A stretch of 44,191 nucleotides of DNA from positions 1 to 44,191 of the forward strand of contig JAHDBH010000022.1 in NCBI GenBank assembly GCA_020630495.1, written 5' to 3'. This document shows, one piece after another, positions 1-9,501 of the stretch (the stretch's first letter is position 1; each line of letters begins with the position of its first letter). A program made the position numbers and the translations under genes. The notes below the pieces were generated by a model. It did no database searches. It was not told the origin of the DNA and saw only the letters and a program-made list of their open reading frames with translations. Source of the DNA: Saprospiraceae bacterium (GTDB lineage Bacteria; Bacteroidota; Bacteroidia; Chitinophagales; Saprospiraceae).

Positions 1-101
1 ACATGACCTAAGCGCAATGATTATATTTTCATGGATTTCGACGGGAGCGGCTCTTGGCTTTATTAACTCTCGGCCCGTCGATTTTTTCTTACGATATCTT
101 A

Positions 102-147
102 CCCAGGACTTTGTCCTGGGCTATGGAATTTCGCCCCTTTCAGGGCT
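102..147. repeat. REP-like paired hairpins
   Basis: Positions 102-120 form a perfect inverted repeat: CCCAGGAC, loop TTT, GTCCTGGG. A second short hairpin follows at 133-147, GCCCC then GGGC. Such paired GC-rich hairpins in an AT-rich intergenic context are seen in many Bacteroidota genomes as REP-type dispersed repeats, some of them spread by REP-associated tyrosine transposases. No transposase gene lies in this window, so the mobile origin is inference. Confidence 0.55.
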
Positions 148-450
148 TAACTTTTGGAGCACAAATAAATCGTGTCTTGAGTTAAATTTTAAAAGTAGAA
201 GTCTGAAAACATCACTTCTGAGCGTTTGTTTAGACGTATTTCAGGACGCGACAACGAGACAAATCCGCACATTGTCACATCTAAACATTGTCACATCTGC
301 ACATTCGCAAATTCGCACATTAAGAACAATGCCCCTTCAGGACTTGAAACTTTTAGCACAAATAAATCGTGCCTTCAGATGGATTTTTGAAAGTAGCGCT
401 CAGTAAACATCACTTCTGAGCACCTGCGTATACCCATTTCAGGACGAGAC
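133..450. repeat. diverged direct repeat, two copies of about 120 bp
   Basis: Copy 1 spans about 133-252 and copy 2 about 331-450. Both start with GCCCCTT and share the 16-mers GCACAAATAAATCGTG and AACATCACTTCTGAGC and the block ATTTCAGGACG, in the same order and at similar spacing. The sequence between these blocks has diverged. Each copy is followed by a GCACATT-type array, so the repeated unit is copy plus array. An open frame crosses both copies (17-406) but has no protein character. Confidence 0.75.
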
Positions 451-530
451 AGGCAGGCACATTCGCACATTCGTAAATCCGCACATTCGCACATTGTCAC
501 ATCCACACATTAGCAAATCTGCACATTAAA
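254..530. repeat. two GCACATT-type short tandem arrays
   Basis: Two clusters of near-tandem CACATT/GCACATT words lie at about 262-330 and 455-530, each directly after one copy of the larger direct repeat. Variants are GCACATT, GTCACAT and GCAAAT, with units of 7-9 bp and no conserved unique spacers. This is a degenerate short-repeat array, not a CRISPR. Nothing else is seen in this gene-free stretch. Confidence 0.6.
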
Positions 531-536
531 TAGCCC

Positions 537-842
537 TTACCATCCACCAGCCTTGGATGCTTTGTACGTGGTGCTGCACTTAGGGCAGACCAGTTTATCC
601 CCGTCCTTCCTGAGCTTTATCCCATCCACATGTGTCTCTACAAATTGCTGTACGAAGCTTTTACGCCCATCGCTTCTACCGCTGACATTGTCCTTAGTAG
701 CATCTTTGAGGTAGGTCTGATATTTATTGTCATATTGCATTATGCCCCAGCAATTAGGGCATACACCTGCTTCTATAAGCTGCTCTTTGGAGAAAGTGGC
801 ACTTTGTCTTCTGAATAAATTCCTGAAAAACTCTAAAATCAT
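537..842 (-). CDS. small zinc-ribbon protein, conserved in Bacteroidota
   Basis: This 101-residue protein has two cysteine pairs, CPNC near residue 28 and CPKC near residue 87. They are separated by a basic, polar middle segment and would form a single zinc ribbon. There is no signal peptide, so it should be cytoplasmic. I recognise the pattern from small uncharacterised Bacteroidota proteins of about 100 residues but know no function. Its ATG overlaps the stop codon of the upstream beta-propeller gene by 4 bp (ATGA), so it is very likely translationally coupled and the last gene of that transcript. A link between a cytoplasmic zinc ribbon and a secreted propeller is not obvious, and the coupling may only reflect compact gene order. 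Confidence 0.8.
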   Translation of the reverse strand: MILEFFRNLFRRQSATFSKEQLIEAGVCPNCWGIMQYDNKYQTYLKDATKDNVSGRSDGRKSFVQQFVETHVDGIKLRKDGDKLVCPKCSTTYKASKAGGW

Positions 843-3800
843 TGGTCTGTATTAAATAATGACAAATCTTGTAGCTTAATAAATTCTCGGTAAGCACTCC
901 ACTCACTTTGCTCATACTGCTCCACTTGCGTCACGACTCGCTCTATCTCATCCTTGGCAATCTGAACAGCATCACTCGCGGTTCCGCTTGCACCCATATC
1001 GAGATTGGAAAGATATCGCGATGCAGTCCAGAGGTATGATGGAAGTCGTCGCGTCACACTATCTATTCCTTTAAAGTCTGATGGTGTAAAGAAAAGGGCC
1101 TCAAGCTTAGCAATCCCCTTATCCACCTCATCTGTCCGCTGCATGATGCTATCGCGCATCTCCGTGGGAAATGCCTCCTTGACGGTTCTCACTCGATCTA
1201 TGGCTGTTTTCATCTCGCGTATCTGATCTGCTGCTTCCGCGGCACGAGTCACTTCTGCTTCATAGGATTTCTGTGCGTCGTGAGCTGCCGTATAGTTTTC
1301 GATAGACACATCACTCCATGGACTCATGTGCACTGCTACAGAGCTTCGTAGTGTGTCTCCTTTATGGACTAGGACTATATCGTAATTTCCTGGTAGAGCG
1401 CGCACACCGCTACTCGGAGTTCTATCCTTGTCAGGAGCAGAGCGAGATGGACTACGTACACCGTCCTCATCTAAGTACCAGGTGACAAACTGTAGTCCTT
1501 CTTCTAGCTTAGGACCCAGTGTACGTATGGTATCCGATCCGTCCATGATATAGAGTCGAGTTGGCTCAGGTTTCTTTTTGTCTTTTGCCTCACGTGCCTC
1601 GTCTTTTGACATTTTTCCCATCATTTCCCCAGCTTTGCCTTGAGGATTTTTTCTGCTTTTCCTTTTCTTGTCTTTTTTGGTCATATTTATATGACTCTCC
1701 TCAGCTTTGGGGTCAGACATATTTTCATCGTCCTGTTCGCTTTTTGGCGAAAGCCAGATAGGAATCCTAGCCCATGGACCTTTATTCTCTCCTGTAAAGT
1801 AGCTGCTAGCTATAAATCTGATTCCATCCACACTCCTGCGACTCGTGATGTACGCATCTGCTGGTTGATAGATTTTGATATTTTTTGATGCATAGGAGCC
1901 AGCTAGCTCTCTCAGAGGTCGTATATTGTCTAAAACATAAAACGCTCGACCAAATGTGCCGATGATCAGATCTGGCTCGCGTGGATGTATCTTGAGGTCA
2001 GTGACATTTACTGACGGTAGTCCGTGCGTATACTTTTGCCAGTTGCGACCTCGGTCTGTACTGATGTAGAGCCCTACATCGCTGCCCAGGAATAGCAAAT
2101 TGCTCTCTACTGGATCTTGCACCACGCAGAATACATGACCATCGATCTGGCGATCATCAGCAATCCTGCGCCAAGTAGCGCCGCGGTCTGATGTCATCCA
2201 TGCATAAGCGGTCCAGTCATTATTTCTATAATTATTGACTGATACATAAGCGACATTGGCATCCTCACGTGAAAGCTCTATATGTGCCACCCAGCCGCCC
2301 TGGGGGAATCCTGGTAGCCGGCCTTGCACTTCTACCCATGAGTCACCGCCATTCTCTGTGAGTTGCAACTTGCCATCATCAGTGCCTACCCATAGGAGAT
2401 CTTGCTCCACAGCGCTCGGCGCTATGCACAATATAGTGGTGTGATTTTCGGCTTGTGTAGCATCGATTGTCAGGCCACCGCTGACATCCTGATGCTGCTT
2501 AGATGTATCATTAGTAGTGAGATCTGGTGAGATAATTTTCCAGCTCATACCACAGTCGTCACTGTAGTGCACGTACTGACTTCCATAGTACACACCGCAG
2601 TCTGAGTAGGGATCCTGTGCTATAGCTGCATTCCAGTTGTATCTCAGCGTCTCGCCGTCTGGATGCACAGGCTTGATATATCGATTATTTCCTGTCTCTC
2701 TGTCGTAGTAGCTCACGTTGCCACCCTGGGACATGGCATAGCCGTAGCGATTATCATCAGGACGCGGCACTACATCAAATCCATCTCCAAAGTACAGTTC
2801 TCGCCAGTCACTATTCCTGATCCCGCCAGCTTTCCATATGCTGCTAGGTCCTACCCAAGAGCCATTGTCCTGCATACCTCCGTAGATATTGTATGGCACT
2901 GCCATATCGTGATTGACGTGATAAAACTGGCCGAGGGGAAGATTCTCTACAAATCGCCAGTCTTCGCCGCGATTATAAGATATCGCCATACCACCATCAT
3001 TACCATTGATCATATGATGAGGATCTGCAGGATTGATCCAGAGTGCATGGTGATCAGGATGTACTTCTTGCCACGGCACTAGATTGCGGAAGCTCTTGCC
3101 TCCGTCTTCGCTCATGGTAATTACTGAGTGGATACTGTAGATCCTATTTTCATTACTCGGATCTACATAGATGTCAGCGTAGTAGAACGGGCGATTGCCT
3201 TTATCACCAGTGGACTTCATTGCTCGCCAGCTGTAACCGCCGTCATCTGAGCGGTAGAGATCATTCTTCTTAGCTTCTACCAGGGCATAGACTCTATCAG
3301 GATCAGACGGGGCTATAGCCAAGCCTATCCTGCCTAGTTCACCCTTGGGGAGACCATCATCCGCAGTGATTTCTTTCCAGGATTTCCCTCCGTCCACTGT
3401 CATATGCAGTCCTGATCCAGGACCACCAGAAGTGAATGTCCACGGCCTGCGTCGATGTTCCCAGGTGGCTGCTATGATCTTGCTCGGATTGTCTGGATCC
3501 ATGACCATATCAGCTATGCCAGTATTCTCATTGACATAGAGGCTCTGAGTCCATGTCTCTCCGCCATCTATGCTTTTGTATACACCTCTGTCCTTACTTG
3601 GCCCCCATGCGGAGCCGAGCGCAGCTATGTAGACCACATCTCGATCATGTGGATCGAGAAGAATTCTGTGTATTGTCTTGGTATCTTCTAGCCCCATGGG
3701 CTCCCAGGACTTACCTGCATCGAGACTGCGATATACACCACGACCACTGTTGTGTGAGTTCCTTGGATTGCCCTCACCCGTGCCTACCCATATGAGATCT

Positions 3801-4111
3801 GGATTGAGCGGATGGATGGCTATCGCGCCTATAGACTGCGTCGCCTGATCATCAAAGATGGGATCCCATGAGACACCTCCGTCCGAGCTGTGCCACACAC
3901 CTCCACTAGCAGCACCTATGTAGATCACCTTATCATCATGTGGATGTACAGCTATGCACGTCACTCGTCCGCTCATACCAGCGGGACCTATGCTTCTGGC
4001 GCTGAGACTCTCTAGTGATGACAGATCAGGTGTCTGCGCTACGAGGCACGTACAGGCCATCATGAGAAATAGGATGACTCTAGATGATCGGATACAATAT
4101 GATGATAGCAT
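839..4111 (-). CDS. secreted Asp-box (BNR/sortilin-like) beta-propeller protein
   Basis: About 1090 residues. The N-terminus has a basic stretch, a hydrophobic core and an AQ cleavage site near residue 26, so it should be exported. About eleven Asp-box motifs of the type S-x-D-G-G-x-x-W follow, for example SSDGGVSW, SIDGGETW, TVDGGKSW and SDDGGYSW, over roughly residues 30-770. They indicate one or two large beta-propellers of the VPS10/sialidase-like superfamily. A lysine-rich linker and a helical C-terminal domain come last. Proteins of this architecture are common in Bacteroidota and often annotated as glycosyl hydrolases, but a sialidase catalytic set is not evident, so I call only the fold. 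The start at 4111 is chosen because the signal peptide begins there, although the frame stays open upstream to 4402. The downstream zinc-ribbon gene overlaps its stop. Confidence 0.85.
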   Translation of the reverse strand: MLSSYCIRSSRVILFLMMACTCLVAQTPDLSSLESLSARSIGPAGMSGRVTCIAVHPHDDKVIYIGAASGGVWHSSDGGVSWDPIFDDQATQSIGAIAIHPLNPDLIWVGTGEGNPRNSHNSGRGVYRSLDAGKSWEPMGLEDTKTIHRILLDPHDRDVVYIAALGSAWGPSKDRGVYKSIDGGETWTQSLYVNENTGIADMVMDPDNPSKIIAATWEHRRRPWTFTSGGPGSGLHMTVDGGKSWKEITADDGLPKGELGRIGLAIAPSDPDRVYALVEAKKNDLYRSDDGGYSWRAMKSTGDKGNRPFYYADIYVDPSNENRIYSIHSVITMSEDGGKSFRNLVPWQEVHPDHHALWINPADPHHMINGNDGGMAISYNRGEDWRFVENLPLGQFYHVNHDMAVPYNIYGGMQDNGSWVGPSSIWKAGGIRNSDWRELYFGDGFDVVPRPDDNRYGYAMSQGGNVSYYDRETGNNRYIKPVHPDGETLRYNWNAAIAQDPYSDCGVYYGSQYVHYSDDCGMSWKIISPDLTTNDTSKQHQDVSGGLTIDATQAENHTTILCIAPSAVEQDLLWVGTDDGKLQLTENGGDSWVEVQGRLPGFPQGGWVAHIELSREDANVAYVSVNNYRNNDWTAYAWMTSDRGATWRRIADDRQIDGHVFCVVQDPVESNLLFLGSDVGLYISTDRGRNWQKYTHGLPSVNVTDLKIHPREPDLIIGTFGRAFYVLDNIRPLRELAGSYASKNIKIYQPADAYITSRRSVDGIRFIASSYFTGENKGPWARIPIWLSPKSEQDDENMSDPKAEESHINMTKKDKKRKSRKNPQGKAGEMMGKMSKDEAREAKDKKKPEPTRLYIMDGSDTIRTLGPKLEEGLQFVTWYLDEDGVRSPSRSAPDKDRTPSSGVRALPGNYDIVLVHKGDTLRSSVAVHMSPWSDVSIENYTAAHDAQKSYEAEVTRAAEAADQIREMKTAIDRVRTVKEAFPTEMRDSIMQRTDEVDKGIAKLEALFFTPSDFKGIDSVTRRLPSYLWTASRYLSNLDMGASGTASDAVQIAKDEIERVVTQVEQYEQSEWSAYREFIKLQDLSLFNTDQ

Positions 4112-4431
4112 ATACTCTATTTTAATGGGGAAAGATAGACCATTTACTTCAGCTAGTTCTATATCAGACAGACCGAGAGTATGGGACTTTCGTCCAAATG
4201 TCATAGAGGCAGCTCTGAGATCGAGGCCTCGCAAGGATGCACCCGTCCAGAACTTAATCTCGCCATAGCCGAAGAAACAGCTCCATTGACCATTGTAGGT
4301 GTGCCGCATTCTGAGTAAATGAAAGCCTATATCATTCTGAACTACTGGACCGTGACTCCCTTGCGACAACTGCAAGATCCAGCAATCCTGTCTTACTGGC
4401 AAAACACCCTGATAATCTGCATCTTTACCCT
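4112..4431. promoter_or_regulatory. divergent intergenic region, 320 bp
   Basis: This region separates the minus-strand propeller gene (start 4111) from the plus-strand repeat protein (start 4432) and must hold both promoters. On the minus strand a TATCTTTC box lies about 20 bp upstream of the 4111 start, a 7 of 8 match to the Bacteroidota TAnnTTTG element. No convincing -33 TTTG was found for either gene. The minus frame is open through most of the region (to 4402). Confidence 0.35.
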
Positions 4432-7400
4432 ATGATCAGAATCTGCACCCTTTCTTTTTGTATAGCCGTAAGCCTTAGTAGCGCATATGCTCAGTTTAAT
4501 CTTCCTGATGATTGCATAGGAGCGATCATACTTTGTGATGGTGGTGATGTCGCCTTCAATCCAGTAGGAGGAGACATCGATGACTTCGCCGATCCAGACA
4601 ATGATAGTGGATGCTTACTTAATGGAGAAAATAATTCTGCCTGGTACTACGTGGAGATTGATCTCGATGCTCCAGCAGATCTAGAGTTAGGATTCACCGT
4701 GACACCAGGTGGGGGAGCCGGAGAAGACTATGACTTTGCTGTGTGGGGCCCTGATGTGAGCTGTACAGATCTCGGGGATCCTATCAGATGCAGCTACGCT
4801 GGACCTGGATGTTCATTCTGTCCTCAGACTGGACTCGGCATGGGAGAAACTGACACTTCAGAAGACCCGAGTGGAAATGGATTTGTCAGTACCATTACTG
4901 TGCAGCCAGGTGAGGGGTACTACATCATGATTGACAATTTTTCTCCGAGCGGCAACGGCTTCAATATGGAATTTACGGGTGATGCAGCGGACTGGCTCAC
5001 CTGTGAAAATGATCCACCATGCAGTATAGATCTTATCCTAGATGAATCGGCAGGTCTCTGCCAGGGCGCAGATCCACTGGATATCCTATTGACTATCAAC
5101 GGCAACGATGCCCCTTATACGATCAACTGGGTGGGTGATAATGGTGGTACCGCGTTTCTCAGTGACCCCACTGCAGAAAGCCCAACTGTAACTCTACCAG
5201 CAGACTTCTCAGGTATCATCAACTATGAAGTGACGGTGGAGGGAGCAAGCGGAAATTGCACCACATTAGATACCATAGTGCTCACCGTAAATGAGCAACC
5301 CGTGGTGAGTATAGACGGATTGATGGATCTGTGCCCTTCTGATTCACCCATTACGCTTACAGGAGAACCCTCAGGAGGTGTGTGGAGCGGCAGCATCGCT
5401 GCTGATGGCACTATCGACCCAAGTGTACAACCCGCTGGCATCAACACTGTGAGTTACATGTATACAGATGATCTCGGCTGCAGCAATGAGATTACGGAAA
5501 CCTATCAGATATTTACCATCCCAGATATCGCTATAGATCCAGTAGATCCACTATGCAGCGATGGAGATCCTATAGACTTGGTAGCAGTACCCGCAGGAGG
5601 GGTATGGTCTGTCCCAGTAGCCGGGACTACCCTCACGCCATCTGATCTAGATATAGGTCCCAATACTCTGACCTACACTATTACCACTGATGAGGGTTGT
5701 GTAGACTCAGCAGATATTATGATTGAGCTTCGTGACCCAGTGCAGAGTCAGATCATAGGTCCAGAGTTTCTATGTACTAATGGTGATCCCGTCAACTATG
5801 ACGGTCAGCTACCTGGTGGTACTTGGGAAGGAGTCATAGAAAGCAACGGAGTTTTCAATCCATCACTATTTCCGAGTGGAGTCTACGATATCATATATAG
5901 CAGCCCACCAGCCGACTGCCACATAGATGCTGTACTGACTGTCACGGTCAATGATCCACCCTTCGCTGTAGTCACCACAGAGATAACCGTCTGTAACAGC
6001 GGAGATACTGAAATCAATCTAGATGATCTCGTCACTGGAGGAGATATGACAGGCACATGGACAGAAGTCACGACATCAGGAGCCACGGGGTCTCTTCCCA
6101 TGCAAGATTTTCAAGGTGTACCAGCTGGAGTATATAGTTACACGTACAGTACAGCCAGTGCCGCTCTGGGCTGTGAAGAATCGATGTATGGTGTACTGGT
6201 ATTCGTAGAAGACTGTGCTTGCCCAAGTCTGGCTGTCATAGATCCAGATTCGATTTGTATATCCGATGCAAACATAGATCTTGACTCACTACTTATCACC
6301 ACGGAAGAAGGATCTTGGACGCTTATAAGTGGACCTGATGCGGGCAATCCTGCTACTGTGACAGGAAGCTCATTTAGTGGTACGGATGCAGATACTGGCT
6401 TGTACGTCCTACGCTACACCCTAGCTTCTCCAGTCATGGACTGTCCAGACAGTACCGAGATCGATATCTACCTCAGTGCACCGACCACGCTCGATATGAT
6501 GCTGACACTATCTGCGTGTAACACTAGCGGCTCTGGTTCATTTCCTGCTGTACTTGATCTTTATGATGCGATCACTGGTGGTGACACCACGGGTAGTTGG
6601 CTTGCCGTAGATGCGCCTGCTACGTCTGGTGATTTTGACCAGCTTGACTTTACAGATGTGCTGCCAGGCATGTACAGATACGTCTATACAACCGCTGCGG
6701 GAGTGGCACCATGCGAGCAGATAAGCGATACGCTCACCATAGACGTACAAGATTGTAATTGCCCTATGTTGTCCATCAGTCCTTTTCCTAGCGCGTGTAG
6801 TGATGAGGTATCTATTGACCTGAGCGATTCTCTGAGTGCCGATGGAGCTGGCTCTTGGAGGCTCATTTCTTCTCCTGGAATGCCTGATGATGCCAGTCTC
6901 TCTGGCAGTGTGCTTGCAGGGTCAGACGTTGCTCCTGGAGACTATGTCATCGCCTATATCCTCGATGATGCGCCACCAGCAGGTTGCCCAGACAGCATAG
7001 CGACTACGATCACGATAGTAGCTCAAGCAGAAGTACTATTAAGATCTTCTCTGATGGTCTGTAACAATAGTACTAGCACCGCTCTTCCTAGTTCTTATGA
7101 TCTAGATACTGCTATCATCAGTGGCAATGTCACAGGTATATGGACAGACGATGATGACAGTGGAGCCGTAGGATCAGACGGAGTTTTCAATTTCCAAGAC
7201 GTACCTCCAGGAAATTATTCCTTCACCTTCACTTCTACAGATGCCAGCGCTCCCTGTGAGGACATTACTAGCTCACTTATGATAGAAGTGGTAGACTGTC
7301 AGTGCCCTAGCGTAGCACTTTCTAGCTTGCAGGTCGCATGCGGAGACGATGTAGATGTCTCGCTTGACTTACTCAATATTTCAGGTAATACAGGTACCTG

Positions 7401-9360
7401 GGAAGTCATATCAGATCCAGGAGATGGTAATCCAGCAACTATAGTAGGTAATCGCCTCACTGGTATGAATATTGATCCAGGCAGCTACATACTGGAATTT
7501 ACCCTAGACGATGCAGTTCCAGAAGGTTGCCCTACTAGTAATACGGTGGAGGTCCAAGTAAATGAGCCAGAGTTTGCCGCTCTACCTGAAACGGTTGATA
7601 TATGCAACACAAATGAACAGGGAAATACCTCAAGGATCAATTTCCTGACACTCATCACAGCAGGTAGTCGGTCTGGGACATGGGAAGACCTGGACGGCAG
7701 TGGTGCCTCAGGAGTCCTCCCCTTGATAGACTTTGATGGAGTGGCTCCAGGCTCTTATGATTTCAGGTATTCGCTTTCGGCAGAGTTTCCCTGCGACGAT
7801 TTCGAAGCTATCATTACTGTGCGTGTGGCAGAGTGCCTGTGCCCTTCCATAGATGTAACCGATATTTCGGCGCTTTGCACCAGCGAGACGAGTTTTGATC
7901 TATCTCAACTTTTAGGAGCTAGCACTACAGGTAGATGGGAACTCCGTGGTGCTTCAGGGGCGTCTATTGCAGGAGATGAGCTGGATCTGTCCAGTGCCAC
8001 AGCTGGCTCCTACACGCTCGTGTTTTTTACAGATGCTGTGCTACCTGCAGATTGCCCGGATAGCGTGCGCATGCCACTGCAGCTTGACGCGCCAGCAAGT
8101 GCGGGTAACTATCTCGGCGATCGCAGTGTATGCCGATCAGATGGACCAGTCATCATGCTCGCCGATCAGCTTACAGCTGCTGATGGTGGAGGTCTATGGA
8201 CGACCACTTCCACAGATCCTGTTGTCATTTCAGCATTAGATGCTGCCACAGGTCAGCTGGATATAATTGATTTACCCGCAGATGCCTATACATTTACCTA
8301 TACCGTAGATCCAGCTAATGCCTGTGCACCAGCCGAGATCGATGTACGCATATCAATCATCGCGGCACCTGTCATTTCATTACCAGCTACTGCTACCCTT
8401 GATTGTGACAATCCTAGTCTATCCATTGGTATAGCCCCAGAAGATGGCATCAGCTATAGCTGGACCCTTGATGGCACCGTAATCAGTGAAATGTCTATGA
8501 TTACTGCCTCAGCGCCTGGCGTCTATGTCTTAGAAGCCCGTACCGCTCAGGGATGCTCCACCACGGCCAGTGTAGATGTTTCCTCGGTGGCTACGATCAC
8601 TGAGATATTGACCACAGTGACGCAACCCAGTTGCCTGCAGCCAGAAGGTGGCTTTGTCCGCATAGACGAGATAGTAGGTGGTGAATCGCCTTACTCATTC
8701 ACTCTTAATGGCGAAGAAGTTGATCTCACACAGAATCTTCCCTTGGCCCCAGACGACTACGTACTCACAGTATCTGATGCTACTGGATGCAGCCTCTCTA
8801 CCACATTCACTATAGCCTCGGTAGATGGTATTGCGGTAGATCTAGGTGAAGATCGAGAGATAGAAGCAGGAGATCCTCTATCTGTAGATGTAAATATCAC
8901 CATGGGATCGCCAGACAGTATCGTATGGTTTCTGGGTGATAGTCTGATCTGCGTGGGCTGCGCAGTGGTAGATGTTTCACCATCCTCCTCTACTAGCTTG
9001 ACAGTGCTCGCCTTTACTGATGAGGGATGTACCGCCTCCAGTATGATATCCATAAGAGTTGTGGTAAATCGCCTCGTCTTTGTGCCCAATGTATTCTCAC
9101 CCAATAGCGATGGCACAAATGATATCTGGACCATCCTGACAGATGACGGCGTAGAGACCATAGAGCGTGTAGCGGTCTATGATAGATGGGGATCACTGGT
9201 CTATACCGCACAAGATCTGACACCAGGCGTATCATGGGGCTGGGACGGCATTGCAAAGGATCAATTACTACCCAGTGGTGTATATGTCTACACGGCTCAG
9301 ATCAGATTTACGGATGGGTTTGTGCAGGTGTATTCTGGTGATGTGACCCTTGTGAGATGA
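4432..9360 (+). CDS. giant T9SS-secreted surface protein with type B sorting domain
   Basis: This 1642-residue protein starts with a signal peptide ending in AYAQ. An N-terminal cysteine-rich beta domain (about 25-190) follows, then a run of Ig/PKD-like domains as in SprB-type adhesins. Between about residues 594 and 1300 a unit of about 180 residues recurs. Each unit opens with an acidic residue and C-x-C-P (DCACP 594, DCNCP 774, DCQCP 955, ECLCP 1134) and contains a G-S/T-W core. The last 95 residues, beginning LVFVPNVFSPN at 1548 and containing YDRWG and PSGVYVY, are a gliding-motility-associated (type B) C-terminal domain that directs export through the type IX system. The protein is probably attached to or released from the cell surface. 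Adhesion is inferred from architecture only. It is flanked by promoter-sized gaps and appears monocistronic. Confidence 0.88.
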   Translation: MIRICTLSFCIAVSLSSAYAQFNLPDDCIGAIILCDGGDVAFNPVGGDIDDFADPDNDSGCLLNGENNSAWYYVEIDLDAPADLELGFTVTPGGGAGEDYDFAVWGPDVSCTDLGDPIRCSYAGPGCSFCPQTGLGMGETDTSEDPSGNGFVSTITVQPGEGYYIMIDNFSPSGNGFNMEFTGDAADWLTCENDPPCSIDLILDESAGLCQGADPLDILLTINGNDAPYTINWVGDNGGTAFLSDPTAESPTVTLPADFSGIINYEVTVEGASGNCTTLDTIVLTVNEQPVVSIDGLMDLCPSDSPITLTGEPSGGVWSGSIAADGTIDPSVQPAGINTVSYMYTDDLGCSNEITETYQIFTIPDIAIDPVDPLCSDGDPIDLVAVPAGGVWSVPVAGTTLTPSDLDIGPNTLTYTITTDEGCVDSADIMIELRDPVQSQIIGPEFLCTNGDPVNYDGQLPGGTWEGVIESNGVFNPSLFPSGVYDIIYSSPPADCHIDAVLTVTVNDPPFAVVTTEITVCNSGDTEINLDDLVTGGDMTGTWTEVTTSGATGSLPMQDFQGVPAGVYSYTYSTASAALGCEESMYGVLVFVEDCACPSLAVIDPDSICISDANIDLDSLLITTEEGSWTLISGPDAGNPATVTGSSFSGTDADTGLYVLRYTLASPVMDCPDSTEIDIYLSAPTTLDMMLTLSACNTSGSGSFPAVLDLYDAITGGDTTGSWLAVDAPATSGDFDQLDFTDVLPGMYRYVYTTAAGVAPCEQISDTLTIDVQDCNCPMLSISPFPSACSDEVSIDLSDSLSADGAGSWRLISSPGMPDDASLSGSVLAGSDVAPGDYVIAYILDDAPPAGCPDSIATTITIVAQAEVLLRSSLMVCNNSTSTALPSSYDLDTAIISGNVTGIWTDDDDSGAVGSDGVFNFQDVPPGNYSFTFTSTDASAPCEDITSSLMIEVVDCQCPSVALSSLQVACGDDVDVSLDLLNISGNTGTWEVISDPGDGNPATIVGNRLTGMNIDPGSYILEFTLDDAVPEGCPTSNTVEVQVNEPEFAALPETVDICNTNEQGNTSRINFLTLITAGSRSGTWEDLDGSGASGVLPLIDFDGVAPGSYDFRYSLSAEFPCDDFEAIITVRVAECLCPSIDVTDISALCTSETSFDLSQLLGASTTGRWELRGASGASIAGDELDLSSATAGSYTLVFFTDAVLPADCPDSVRMPLQLDAPASAGNYLGDRSVCRSDGPVIMLADQLTAADGGGLWTTTSTDPVVISALDAATGQLDIIDLPADAYTFTYTVDPANACAPAEIDVRISIIAAPVISLPATATLDCDNPSLSIGIAPEDGISYSWTLDGTVISEMSMITASAPGVYVLEARTAQGCSTTASVDVSSVATITEILTTVTQPSCLQPEGGFVRIDEIVGGESPYSFTLNGEEVDLTQNLPLAPDDYVLTVSDATGCSLSTTFTIASVDGIAVDLGEDREIEAGDPLSVDVNITMGSPDSIVWFLGDSLICVGCAVVDVSPSSSTSLTVLAFTDEGCTASSMISIRVVVNRLVFVPNVFSPNSDGTNDIWTILTDDGVETIERVAVYDRWGSLVYTAQDLTPGVSWGWDGIAKDQLLPSGVYVYTAQIRFTDGFVQVYSGDVTLVR

Positions 9361-9485
9361 CATAGTGGAATCCCCAGCATTATTATCGACGTGTAAGAAA
9401 GCGCTGCTCTCCTGCATCTTTTAGCACTTCACGATGTACCATAGTGTACCCATCGGCGTTAACTCTGCTTAGCTCCTCGGGCACC

Positions 9486-9493
9486 TAACTTTG
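9486..9493 (+). promoter_or_regulatory. possible -7 promoter box TAACTTTG
   Basis: This is an exact match to TAnnTTTG, the Bacteroidota -7 consensus, placed 8 bp before the ATG at 9502. Transcription would then start almost at the start codon, giving a very short leader. I see no clear -33 TTTG at the expected spacing, so it is only a candidate. Confidence 0.3.
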
Positions 9494-9501
9494 CCATACC
9501 T

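Noticed and set aside
17-406. 129-residue open frame at the left edge
   Set aside because: It runs through both copies of a direct repeat, hairpins and CACATT arrays; composition and lack of domain pattern show it is non-coding.
254-530. Possible CRISPR array
   Set aside because: Units are 7-9 bp and degenerate, with no 25-40 bp repeats, no unique spacers and no cas genes.
2663-3082. 139-residue frame antisense to the propeller gene
   Set aside because: Shadow of the Asp-box gene; no start context or domain.
8757-9161. 134-residue frame antisense to the T9SS protein
   Set aside because: It overlaps the conserved sorting domain on the other strand; low-complexity serine/threonine composition.
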